Below are positions 32,772 to 42,314 of a stretch of 64,000 bases of DNA, in pieces. Below the pieces are notes generated by a model. It searched no databases, was not told the DNA's origin, and saw only the letters and a list, made by a program, of their open reading frames with translations. Both the position numbers and the translations under genes were made by a program. How positions within the stretch are numbered: the first letter of the stretch is position 1; every line of letters begins with the position of its first letter. This stretch comes from Pseudoneurospora amorphoporcata (Eukaryota > Ascomycota > Sordariomycetes > Sordariales > Sordariaceae): assembly GCA_033297205.1 (NCBI GenBank), contig MU859157.1, positions 62,001-126,000 on the forward strand, written 5' to 3'.

Positions 32772-33769
32772 TCATCCAGACTCTCCGAATTGTCTTGGCA
32801 TCCTTCCATCAGGGCAGCCCGCTTGGTGGATGAACCGGGTTATGCGGGGGTGGATCCTGCTGGCCGTCACAGGGCAGCAGCTGGCACTCGGGCCGTTGTT
32901 CCTGGCTGACAGCTGACAGAACTGTGTGACATCAATCATTCTTTCACAGAACAATTGATCCGCCTGCTGCCTGCTTTTTGCTGTCGTGTCTCTCCGCACC
33001 ACCGTCAATATGGAAACTCAACTCCCCTCTCCTCCACCGCCGTCCTCAGCGAGCCAGTTCATGACCGAGGCCACCTGATAATCTGTTTGATCCTTCCAGC
33101 TGCCCGTATCCCTACCAACTGGCCGACCGAAACGTTACTTGCACGTTCGACTTCTCTCGGCACGAACATGGTGATCTTATCCGCCAATGGCCTACGGCGG
33201 CCAGGCCATGGCATCGTTGTCACGGCCCCTCATTGGGCGGGTAACCCTGCCCCTGAATATACCTATACATATGATCCAGCCGCCTCATCACCTGCGGCTT
33301 CATTCTCGGCCACCCATTCGACCTTTGCGTCTGCAGGTCATGTACCCTCTGCTACAATCCTGCCCGTGATTTGGACGCCATGTTGGAATGTGGAAATTCA
33401 CCTCATAAAGAACTTTGGGAGGACATCACCACCATCATCTCACAACCAAGATGAACACATTCTCTTTTCGAAATACCCCTTTTTCAGAGACAACATCCAC
33501 GACACCATGGCAACATGACTGGGCAAATCCTGATTAGCTCTCATGCCGGCATGACACTCCGCGCAAGACGACGGACGCCACGACGGTTCATCGCATCTTT
33601 GTGGGTTGCAGTCGGATCGGTATCCTGATCTCGAATAGGAAGGTTGCCGAAGCCTGAGCTACACGCTGTCCGGTTATCGCACCGCACGTGTTGTCGATGC
33701 ATGTTCATATAACATGGACCGACTATCTCACAGACTTCAAGTGAGAAGCCACCAGTTCAAGTCGTCAAC
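32772..33769. other. Divergent intergenic region, carrier gene / NLP gene
   Basis: A 187-codon frame (32955-33518) was weighed and rejected: no homology, poor codon bias and no ATG in good context. The final 60 bases are the NLP leader. Confidence 0.4.
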
Positions 33770-34603
33770 ATGGCTTTCCGTGCCCTCTTCTTTGCGGCCT
33801 GCGCTTCGGCACTCGCCATGCCCAGGAACACCACCACCTCTACTTCCCCATCCACCCTGGATGATATCCACCTCTGGGGAGTCGCCATCAACCCACCCAC
33901 TGCCCTGCCCCAAGCCGCCACCGCCAACGACCTCCGATGGCAGCCCTCTCTGGACTTTGACACCGACGGCTGCTACAACGTCCCCGCCATCGCCGCCGAC
34001 GGCACCATCGCTCAAGGTCTCCCACACAACTTCGTCTCTCCCTCTTCCGACTGCCGCGACCTGTCCGATCTAAACAACAACAACGTCTACTCGCGCCAGC
34101 GCTGCAACACCAACGGCTGGTGCGTCTACATCTACGACTACTACTTCGAGAAGGACGTGGCCATCCCGTACCTGCTCGACACGGGCCACACCCACGACTG
34201 GGAGCACATTGCCGTCTGGGTCGACGGCAGCAACACAGCCAACTATGTCGCCGCCTCCCAGCACGGGCGGTACGAGATCAAGGCCGCTGCCGACGTGAGG
34301 TGGGATGGTGAACATCCCAAGATGGTCTACCATAAGGACGGCGCGAACACGCATTGCTTCCGCTTCGCGAACGCGGCCGACGATGCCATTGAGAACGCCA
34401 AGGGAGTGTGGTTTAGGGGCCCGCTGGTGTCGTATAATGGGTTTCCGGCGGGCATTAGGGATCTGCTGTATGCCCATGACTTTGGAAGCGGGAATATTGC
34501 GCTGAAGGATTCGGCGTTTCCGGGGAATATCCAGAGTGCCAAGCCGGCTGCTATTACGTTTGATGCGTATGTTGATGCTTTGGGGTCGCCAGGATTTCCT
34601 TGA
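33770..34603 (+). CDS. NPP1 / NLP (Nep1-like) family secreted protein
   Basis: A single 277-aa exon whose ATG is in CAACATGG context. Residues 1-16 are a signal peptide. The NPP1 fold is recognisable along its length: a Trp-Gly-Val-Ala start, a conserved Asp-Gly-Cys-Tyr near 68, a Cys pair around Asn-Gly-Trp-Cys, and the central heptapeptide GHTHDWE at 139-145 followed by the conserved VWV strand. In cytolytic members the heptapeptide is GHRHDWE; here Arg is Thr, while the metal-ligand His, Asp and Glu positions remain. Many NLPs of saprotrophs and some pathogens are not cytolytic, so no toxic activity is assumed. Length and domain extent are normal and no break is seen. Likely acts outside the cell. 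Confidence 0.92.
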   Translation: MAFRALFFAACASALAMPRNTTTSTSPSTLDDIHLWGVAINPPTALPQAATANDLRWQPSLDFDTDGCYNVPAIAADGTIAQGLPHNFVSPSSDCRDLSDLNNNNVYSRQRCNTNGWCVYIYDYYFEKDVAIPYLLDTGHTHDWEHIAVWVDGSNTANYVAASQHGRYEIKAAADVRWDGEHPKMVYHKDGANTHCFRFANAADDAIENAKGVWFRGPLVSYNGFPAGIRDLLYAHDFGSGNIALKDSAFPGNIQSAKPAAITFDAYVDALGSPGFP

Positions 34604-35082
34604 GGATTCACCGGGTGAAGGTTGAATATTGCTGGAGTGTGCTTTTTTTGAGTTTCTTTCGCGTTGCATATTATGAGCGGCGTTGGATGGAGAAGTTGCA
34701 TCTCTTGTGGTCTGCATAAACAATTGTATGGCTTTTTGGTTGGAACAGAACAAAAACACAAAAGCAACCTCTGGGTGATGGATCATATACTATTGTACAT
34801 GCTTTGTGTCTCCCGTCTCCACCTTTACACTCTCTATCAAACCCAGCATGTCTTTTATCTCCCCACTGTCCATGTTGACTGTTGAAAGGCCCCTTGTTGC
34901 TAGCAACCTTATAGCTCATCACTTCCCATGCACGCAACACAACACTCCCTGTATCAACAACCACAGAGGATAAGGTAGTCTTCAGCCTCACTCCGTCGCC
35001 GGCCGCGGTATCACCATACATTATTAACATGTCGACATCATTCATTCCCCTTCACTCCGGCTCCGACTCAATTTTCATCTCC
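34604..35082. other. Intergenic between convergent genes
   Basis: 3' flanks only. No gene is recognised. Confidence 0.4.
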
Positions 35083-37029
35083 TTATCCTCCTCCTCCCTC
35101 ACCACCCTTCTCATCCTTCCCCTCCTCTCCAACCCCATCCTTCCCCTCCCTCTCTCTCTCTTCCCCCCCCTCCTCCTCCTCATCATCCACCTCCCTCTCA
35201 AACCTACACCTCTCACACCGTCTCTCAGCAGCACCAGCAACATACATGTACGGATCCCGCCAATGCCCGCAATTCCCGCATTGTCTGGGCGGCCCAGCAT
35301 CATCAGGTCCGTAGAGATACATGGGCGTGCCACATTGGCAGCACGTGTACTTGCCTGTGGGCTTGCCCTTTTTGTTGTTTTTGTCGTTTTTGGGCTTGGA
35401 GTTGGCTTTGGAGCTGGACTTGCCAAAGATGAAGCTGGACTTGGTCATGGTGGCGCTGGTGGTGGATTGACCAGCGTGTATTGCTGGAGGGGGTACATAG
35501 TATGGACGTTTTTGGGGGGCTGGAGCTGGAGCTGGAGCTGGAGCTGGAGCTTTGGCTGCGACTTGAGCTTGAGCTTGAGCTGGGGGTTGAGGTTGAGCTG
35601 CTTGGGCTTGAGCTTGAGCTTGAGCTTGAGCTGGAGCTGGAGCTGGAGCTGGAGCTGGAGCTGGAGCTGGAGCTTGGGCTGCGACTAGAGCTTGGGTATC
35701 CGCAAGAAACTGTTGTGATTGCATGCGGAGTGCTTGTCTGTAGAGGTGCCGACGTTGGCCCCTCGTTTGAGCCTGGGGCGGGGGGGTTGCAGGGCGTATG
35801 TTGTTGTTGTTGTTGTTGATTTGGGCTGTCTGTGCCCGCGCCTGTGCCTGTGCCTGGGGGGCAGGCGCAGGAAGTTGAAGAAGCTGGTTTTCTTCTGCAT
35901 TTGCCATGTTGACATCTGCATTTGCATTTGCAAAAGCATTGTTTGGCTGGTATGGGGAGTAGGGCGGAGGAGGGTCAGGAGCAGCAGCGTACTGCGTCAT
36001 GGCCCGAAGAGCCTGACCAACGAGGCCGCCGTGAGGGCCAGCACGCTGTATTGCATTACTCATTGAATGATTCTGATGATATTGGAGGTTTGCGCTCGGG
36101 AGTTGGGGCTGGGCGTAGGGCTCAGCAAAGGCACGGGCAATGACAGGATCAAAGGCAGGTTGAGCAGGAGCAGCAGGCGCAGCAGTGGGAGGAAGAGGAA
36201 CTCTCTGGCGGATAGGATATTGCCCGATTGGGAACCCGTCTGGGCCCTGGTTGTTATGATAACGGTTCCCGGCCTGTACTCCTGTATCCTGCGGCTGCTG
36301 TTGTTGCTGGTTCGGGTTTTGCACATGGATCCTTTGACTCGCTGATTGAAAGGGCTGGAAAATGGTGGGCCGGAAGATGAAAAAGTTCTGGACAATCGTG
36401 CGGCCTTCTGGGCCACCGTCGAGTATATTCTGGAACTGCAAGTCCGGCGGATTCATATACATTGGGTTATGAGCTGGCTCGGGATGCTGTGGGTGCTGCT
36501 GCTGTTGTTGCTGCTGCTGCTGCTGTTGCTGAAATGCCTGTCCCGGTGGTTCTGGCTGAATCGGCTGGTCTCGAAGCTGGTACTGTTGAGGCTGATACTG
36601 TTCAACCTCGTACGGTTGAAGTTGGTCTTGGGGCATGGGTTGTTGCGGGCCATACTGATATGGATCATAGTCATATGCCGGATTGCCAGCATAGCCTTGC
36701 TGAAGAAAGGTGTAGTTGTCGCTGGCGGGCTGTCGGTAACCCGGCTGTTGTTGTTCTTGTTGGCCTTGCCAGAGTTGGTTGACTTGCTGAGATCGATGAT
36801 CAAGTTGTTGTTGGCTCTGTTGTTGTACCATCTGCTGGGCATATTGTGCCATGAATTGTTGTTGTGGCGCCGCTACTCTGTATCCGGGGGCAGCCCGGGC
36901 AGGTTCAGAACGGGCTGCAGCTGGAAATTGTCCTTGAGAAGGAGTCTGTTGCTGCCCAGAAGGTCCGGATCCAGGCTGCTGGGGCTCGCCAGTGCCTCCT
37001 GGATTGGAGGTCGATTTTTGGTTTGACAT
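35083..37029 (-). CDS. Gln/Pro-rich low-complexity protein with C-terminal CxxC zinc-binding motifs
   Basis: The frame is open from 37119, but the ATG at 37029 (MSNQKS) is the better start and gives 648 aa; the upstream 30 residues look like leader. Most of the protein is low complexity. It has poly-Gln with Tyr and Pro (about 60-300), including a pure Gln tract from a CAG-type repeat at 36493-36533, then a Gln-Ala and Pro-Ala dipeptide array encoded by hexamer repeats at 35518-35670. The C-terminal 110 residues contain three Cys pairs (CCQC, CGNC, CERC) in a spacing that could bind one or two zinc ions, and the protein ends in an acidic Glu/Gly tail. Its divergent neighbour at 38210 has the same overall plan. 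Function unknown; a nucleic-acid or condensate role would be a guess. Confidence 0.75.
   Translation of the reverse strand: MSNQKSTSNPGGTGEPQQPGSGPSGQQQTPSQGQFPAAARSEPARAAPGYRVAAPQQQFMAQYAQQMVQQQSQQQLDHRSQQVNQLWQGQQEQQQPGYRQPASDNYTFLQQGYAGNPAYDYDPYQYGPQQPMPQDQLQPYEVEQYQPQQYQLRDQPIQPEPPGQAFQQQQQQQQQQQQHPQHPEPAHNPMYMNPPDLQFQNILDGGPEGRTIVQNFFIFRPTIFQPFQSASQRIHVQNPNQQQQQPQDTGVQAGNRYHNNQGPDGFPIGQYPIRQRVPLPPTAAPAAPAQPAFDPVIARAFAEPYAQPQLPSANLQYHQNHSMSNAIQRAGPHGGLVGQALRAMTQYAAAPDPPPPYSPYQPNNAFANANADVNMANAEENQLLQLPAPAPQAQAQARAQTAQINNNNNNIRPATPPPQAQTRGQRRHLYRQALRMQSQQFLADTQALVAAQAPAPAPAPAPAPAPAQAQAQAQAQAAQPQPPAQAQAQVAAKAPAPAPAPAPAPQKRPYYVPPPAIHAGQSTTSATMTKSSFIFGKSSSKANSKPKNDKNNKKGKPTGKYTCCQCGTPMYLYGPDDAGPPRQCGNCGHWRDPYMYVAGAAERRCERCRFEREVDDEEEEGGEEREREGKDGVGEEGKDEKGGEGGGG
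35515..35680. repeat. TGGAGC / TTGAGC hexamer microsatellite inside a coding region
   Basis: Two pure arrays of (TGGAGC)n flank arrays of (TTGAGC)n. On the minus strand they encode Pro-Ala and Gln-Ala dipeptides. On the plus strand the same bases give an open Glu-Leu or Ser-Trp series, which explains the long spurious plus-strand frame from 35029. Confidence 0.9.
36493..36533. repeat. CTG/TTG trinucleotide repeat encoding poly-Gln
   Basis: Imperfect (CTG/TTG)n on the plus strand, read as CAG/CAA Gln codons on the minus strand within the Gln/Pro-rich protein gene. Confidence 0.85.
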
Positions 37030-38209
37030 ACTGATGAGAGAACTGGCAGTGTTGCTCAAGAATAGTTGCGTGGGATGAAAAAGGAAGAAGAAATTCCAAC
37101 CATTACAGAGGCAGGACACGAAACTGTTTATATGGGCACAGAGGAGGAATCTTGAAAAGGTTTATGACTTGTCCTGGTTGTTGTGGTTACCTTTTACGCA
37201 GCCACTTTCGGTGGAACATCCAGGAGGTTCTACATCACGGTTGAAAGGCTCAACGCGTGGTGAAGAGCTCCTGGTCGAAGTTCGCTTGCAACAAAATTAA
37301 CGGCGTCGAGGAATACCCACCACAGAGAGCCTTCACAGAAACTTTCCCATTCAGTTTTTGCCTACTACATCCGTGAGGTGTGTAGAATCAACAACCTTTC
37401 TCTAGTCCCCTTTCCCTCGATGGCAGCTGACATCGTGACAGACAGCTAATTCGAGACACCAGCGACACTCGGACCATATGTTGCAAACGAGGAGTTGTAC
37501 ATGGAATCTGAATCCAATGCCAAGCGTCAACCAAAAACGAGAAGAGGGTTATGGCAAGCCTACACTCAGCAACCATCATCGCACAAAAAGATAAAAACAA
37601 GAACTAAAGGGCGGCATACCGTCAAAAAAAAGATTCTACAAAGACATCACAGGTTTTTGGACGGCAACCGAAAAATGATTGCCGGCCGGTGCAGGGGTAG
37701 CTCCGCGGTTTACTTCCCGTGTAAAGAAAGAACACCGATAATATTCCTTTGCGAGGTTCACCGGCACGGTTAATTACCCAAAGGTCTTCAAGAGATTCTC
37801 GTCCATCTTTCTTGACGATTAAAAGGAAGCTATTCTGGACACAATGCTTGCGGCAAACGCAATGGGTTAGTCCGACGGGCTCCTGAATCGTCAATGTCAG
37901 GCATCGCGGAAGAAGAGAATATACGAGGCGAGCATGGAGCTACCACGGATGGGACATGGCAGCAGACCATGTCATCGACGTGGTATAAGAGATCATCAGC
38001 CCCGGGAAAGTTCTATACGATAGCCTCCAAATCAGACACATAACGAGTTCTCAGTATCGTCAACCAGAACACAGAGAAAACCATCCCTGACACTCGAGCG
38101 CCAGCAGCCACCGAAGAAGAACTTCAGATTCAAAACCGCGCAGCCTACTTAACCTAGTAGGTAAGGTATACTCTCTTCTTAGTTCTCTCCTACCAACAAA
38201 AGAAAAAGA
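37030..38209. other. Divergent promoter region between two CxxC-protein genes
   Basis: About 1.2 kb separating the genes at 35083-37029 and 38210-39244. No coding frame with bias is seen. A shared promoter is possible. Confidence 0.45.
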
Positions 38210-39244
38210 ATGGGCCGTTCAGGTTACGACATGTCTGGTTTTCATAAGGGTGGTGATTCCGTAAACCTGAAAAAGCAACTAACGCAACAGAAGCCTTGTA
38301 CCAGTAACGATCCAACCATGCCTAAGACTCCCGCAAAACCCTCGAAGAAAGCCGGGAAAGCTCCTGCCAAACCCTCACCGCCGCCGCGGTCTTCCCCTGG
38401 CCCCAGTTCCAGCGCCAGTGGCAGTGGCAGTGGCCGAGCGTCACAACCTCCTCCTTCAACATCGAAATTTACGTGGAAGCAACCCTCCGTGGCCGGGTCC
38501 TCCGGACCACGACCAGCAGTGCACAATAATTCTCCTCCGCCTCCTCCTCCTGCCGCCAAAGGCAAAGAGAAAGAGAGTCACCGGTTCAATCCATTTGCAA
38601 GACCAGTAGCGCCACTATCCTCCGTATCCCGTCATCTCGGCGGCTCGATTCCAGCAGCACAGGCAGTACAACAATACCTAGCACAACAAGCCCCTGTCCA
38701 GCAACAACAACGACGGGAGCCACCTACCTCGGTACCTCGTAATCGCTGGGAGTTTGGATCACGACCAGAGGATCAACGACCATTACAACCAAGCTCCTCC
38801 CGCATCGCTGCACCAGCCTCCGACCTCGGCCCCCAAGGTCCCAGCACGCACCACGTCGTCCAGGTGCGGGATGAAGCACCGGAAACAACCGCCTCTCGCA
38901 TGTCCATCCATTCCTTCGACTGGGTGTGTTGTTTCTGTCATCGGAACAACAACGAGGCCACGCACCCTTTGCAGTGCACGAACCCTGCCTGTTTGCATGT
39001 GAGGGTTAGAGACAACCGGCCGCCGGTAGAGCGGGGGACGAGAACGACGAACACTGTGACTTATTCGCACCAGATTCAGACTCCCGGGGTAGAGGTCTGT
39101 CCGGACTGCACCGATGTTGCTTATACATTTGTGGATGGGAGGAGTAGGGAGCCGGTTCCGGTTCCGAATCCGTTGGGTGCGCTTCAGCCGAGGAGTGGTG
39201 GTGGTGGAAGTCCGGGCGGGAGTGGGAGTAGGAGTAGGAGATGA
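38210..39244 (+). CDS. Disordered protein with C-terminal CCxC / CxxC cluster
   Basis: A 344-aa single exon with ATG in AAGAATGG context. The first 210 residues are Pro/Ser/Lys/Gln-rich and without fold. From about 240 comes a compact cysteine region, FDWVCCFCHRNNNEATHP, with a following Cys-Thr-Asn-Pro-Ala-Cys-Leu-His and then VCPDC about 55 residues later. This looks like a zinc-ribbon type site, and it resembles the C-terminus of the divergently transcribed gene at 35083 in order and spacing (CCxC, then a Cys pair, then a Cys pair). The tail is Gly/Ser/Arg-rich. The family appears fungal-specific; I recognise no name. Function unknown. Confidence 0.75.
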   Translation: MGRSGYDMSGFHKGGDSVNLKKQLTQQKPCTSNDPTMPKTPAKPSKKAGKAPAKPSPPPRSSPGPSSSASGSGSGRASQPPPSTSKFTWKQPSVAGSSGPRPAVHNNSPPPPPPAAKGKEKESHRFNPFARPVAPLSSVSRHLGGSIPAAQAVQQYLAQQAPVQQQQRREPPTSVPRNRWEFGSRPEDQRPLQPSSSRIAAPASDLGPQGPSTHHVVQVRDEAPETTASRMSIHSFDWVCCFCHRNNNEATHPLQCTNPACLHVRVRDNRPPVERGTRTTNTVTYSHQIQTPGVEVCPDCTDVAYTFVDGRSREPVPVPNPLGALQPRSGGGGSPGGSGSRSRR

Positions 39245-40187
39245 GGGTTGGCTGCTTAGGACTGGTGAACAATCATGTTTGGGTATCAGTGGAAAGGAAG
39301 AGCTGGACGTAATGGTTATTATCCAAGCCGTCAAAGATGCATGGGAAAGGGGTTTGAGGTCTGTAATGGATGAGTTGATGACTTTGGGTGAGCGAGCGAG
39401 TATACGGGAGCTGCACTATACGTAATATTTTGATTATTTAGGGGTAATTGAATTTCTGTCTTCTGCGCTCGTCTGACTTCACAGGAGGATGGATGCATCA
39501 TGCACGCTGATGACGCTTGGTTGGTCTGCTCTTCCCCTTTTTCCCTTCGCATGCAATTAAAAGTGCACCATGACAGAAGATGCAAGTGCCAGGCACCTTA
39601 TGTAATACCTAAGGTACACCTCTCGGCTAGGCACGCCTGGCTGTCACACGGTTATAGCAGCTGGCCCCACTGGACTGCCCTTTTGGCGTTTTCCTACCAT
39701 GTCATCACTTTTCTGTACTACCTACAGTACCACCACCAAAATCATAATTACTCCCTCTTCCCATCACAGACACGTCACAATGCCAATTGGACTCAACGCG
39801 GGGACTCCAAGGGTCTTTGGGAAGATGGGAACCGTCCTGCCTTCCGATTGGGGGGGCTCCATTGCAGGATCGCTGGTAATGGTGCTGGCACCTCTACTCT
39901 AGCCGCTCGCTGTGTGAGCAAAGCTACCCAAGTTCCACGCAACCGGTCATGATGATGATGATATCTTGACAATCTCAGGATTGACTTGGTGTCATCCCTC
40001 CATTTGTTATCGACCAAGTAGGAGACATCCCAGATACAAATGGCAATCATTCCAACACATTCGACGAAATTTCAGAACAAGACATCGAGCATTCAAGACA
40101 GCAAGCACTTCACTTTCAATCTCTTTTCAGTATCCTGACATCTTGGCCACTCAGCAACCGCCTCCAACACCACAAACATCACTCACC
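39245..40187. other. Intergenic and leader of the gene at 40188
   Basis: An open frame extends from 39966 into the next gene without a convincing start and is treated as leader. No other gene is recognised. A microsatellite-like ATGATGATGATGAT sits at 39950-39963. Confidence 0.45.
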
Positions 40188-41267
40188 ATGGCTTTCTCCT
40201 CCGTCTACGAACCTCAGGCCGTGCTCGCCGCCAACACCAAGAGCATCGAAGACACCGATCTGTTCCACACCCACCAGCTGGAAAATGTGGATGGCTGCAC
40301 CATCATCAAAGTGCCCCGGCGCCTAAGCCTCCAGAAAAACACCAAGTTCACAGACAACCAAGTCCTCAAGATGTACCGCTTCCTCGAAGACAATCACGCC
40401 AGTCTCTCGGAGCTGTGGAAGACACTTGGAACAAACGGCGAGCAGCAAGAGTCCATGAACCTCTTCGTCGCCAAAGCCTACAACGCCACCATCGAGCACC
40501 AGCAGCGGCAAATCATGGACTTGCGCCGCCACCAACAAAAGCCCTTCACCTTCGCCGACGCCGAGTGCTGGTGCGCCCGTAAGTTCGACGAGACGTGGGA
40601 CCCGGACCTGTTCTGCGACCTGGTCGGCCCCGTCCCCGCCCACGCATTGGGTTGTGTCGTTCCGGAAGGAGGCAGCAACAACGACACGGTCGACGAAACC
40701 GGTTACCGAGCTTTGCTAGCCCAAGCCCGCCAGGACCTGAACGCCGGTTGCGACCTCAACTCACCGTGGCTTCCAGGCCAGACAGAGGTTGGCGTCCCCG
40801 AGATTGCCGCCGCACGGGTGCACGACATTCTCCGCTCGCTAGCCTCGACCGTGGACCCCTCGAACCTCGAGGGAAACGGATCGCCCTCGTTCGAGGCCAA
40901 GTTTCTCGCCCTGGACACCATGTACAAGATCTTCCACTGCCTGCTCACCGAGGCGGAAACGCCCGTGAAGCGGCACATCAAGGCCGACAGGAAGCTGTGG
41001 AGGGATTTGGAGAACTGCTTCCTGCAGGTGTTTGGGAGCTGCAGCAGGGACGATCTGTATCGGCTTGCGACGGAGGACGGTGGGGTATGGCGCGATAAGT
41101 TCTTTGAGCTGAAGGAGCTGGTTCAGGAACAGGAGCCCCTTTCGAAGCTGCTTTATGCGGGTGTGGTGCTTCACACGGCGGATGACTTCCGGGACAAGTC
41201 CGAGGACGATATTGCTTTTGTCATTGATGGCAATGGAGCTGCTGATGGGGAGTTGGCATATTGGTAG
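40188..41267 (+). CDS. Uncharacterised alpha-helical protein
   Basis: The ATG at 40188 in CTCACCATGG context gives 359 aa. The frame is open further upstream, but the added residues (Arg/Ser/His-rich) look like translated leader. The protein is soluble and helical in character: no signal peptide, no membrane segment, many charged helices, and an acidic C-terminus. Two Cys-containing patches (CWCARKFDE, and NAGCDL) and a conserved-looking FHCLLTEAETPVKRHIKADRK stretch are visible but match nothing I know. Codon bias is strong, so the gene is real. It looks like a lineage-restricted fungal protein; no function can be assigned. Confidence 0.75.
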   Translation: MAFSSVYEPQAVLAANTKSIEDTDLFHTHQLENVDGCTIIKVPRRLSLQKNTKFTDNQVLKMYRFLEDNHASLSELWKTLGTNGEQQESMNLFVAKAYNATIEHQQRQIMDLRRHQQKPFTFADAECWCARKFDETWDPDLFCDLVGPVPAHALGCVVPEGGSNNDTVDETGYRALLAQARQDLNAGCDLNSPWLPGQTEVGVPEIAAARVHDILRSLASTVDPSNLEGNGSPSFEAKFLALDTMYKIFHCLLTEAETPVKRHIKADRKLWRDLENCFLQVFGSCSRDDLYRLATEDGGVWRDKFFELKELVQEQEPLSKLLYAGVVLHTADDFRDKSEDDIAFVIDGNGAADGELAYW

Positions 41268-42314
41268 GGGGTGATGGGTTGGTTGTTGATAATTTGCGTT
41301 TTGTTAAATACATATCTGGCTGGACTCGCCATCCACCTTCATAATTATTCCCTCTATCTCTCTTTTTGTCCTTTTTCCCCCTTGCACCATCAGCACAGCC
41401 GTCTCCAGGAGCACCTTCCTTGCAGACCCCGAATGCAGACAGGAAGGAGTCATTATAGACACAGAAAGAGCCCCTGGGAACCTCTATGGCAAGGGGAAAG
41501 AGGTCACCAGGCAGAAAGGAAGCAACTTGGGAAGGAACGAAGCATTGGCATTGCAGCTGGAAGGGGCACGAAGGACATGGATATAACTGAGCCGCCTCTG
41601 CCCTTTGAGGTATTCAGCTGGAAACTGACAGGCCCCTTTCTCTTTCTCTTTTCTCACCAAACAAACAAACAAACCATCAAATTCTCATCATTTGGTTTCC
41701 GCTTTCTTCCAGGTCCTAACATCCGTTTTCCTCATCTGTGACGAGAACCATTCTGAATCGTCAAGACTCAGGGTATCTCTCTAATCCATTTGGTTCATCC
41801 AATGTGTTGGGAATCCGTGCTTTGAACGCCCATTCACTGTTCAGGTCCTGGGAGTAGTTTGTTTTCTGTTTCTCCTCTTTCGTTACTACAACAAGACCAA
41901 GCGGCTTTTCTATCGTCGCCCTTCCACACGCAATACGATTCATATATATAATTCGAGTCCCTCAACGACCTTTCCCTCTCCGACCTGGAATAAGTATAGT
42001 AAAATCCCATCCGGTTCGGGAGTCCGAGCCGGACAGGCCTCCGGCTCAGCTTCCACCGACAAGGGTAACGATCGCGTTTCCTTGGTCATAGTATGAATCG
42101 ATATAGATAATTGCCGGTTAAAATGTCGTTGATTATTCGCGAGGGAGGCTTAGGAATGGTCTTGTACTTGACTAGATTGGTTTGTACTATTAAATTCTAG
42201 TATTAAGGAGTCAATTTGTTTGCATCGAAAGAGCAAAAACGCTTAGTGTCCACCACAAACCCCTCCAATGATCAAAATTCTGACCAATACCCAATATAAG
42301 TAGTGCCTCTTCTA
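41268..42314. other. Intergenic; AT-rich toward the RIP-damaged gene
   Basis: 3' flank of the gene at 40188, including an (AAAC)n run at 41657-41672. From about 41940 the sequence becomes AT-rich and TA-rich, continuous with the mutated 3' half of the DUF1996 relic. No gene is recognised. Confidence 0.5.

Noticed and set aside
32955..33518. 187-codon plus-strand frame between the carrier-like and NLP genes
   Set aside because: Ser/Pro/His-rich translation without signal peptide or homology, and poor codon bias.
35029..35688. 219-codon plus-strand frame of repeated Leu/Glu and Trp/Ser
   Set aside because: It is the mirror image of the hexamer repeat in the minus-strand gene.
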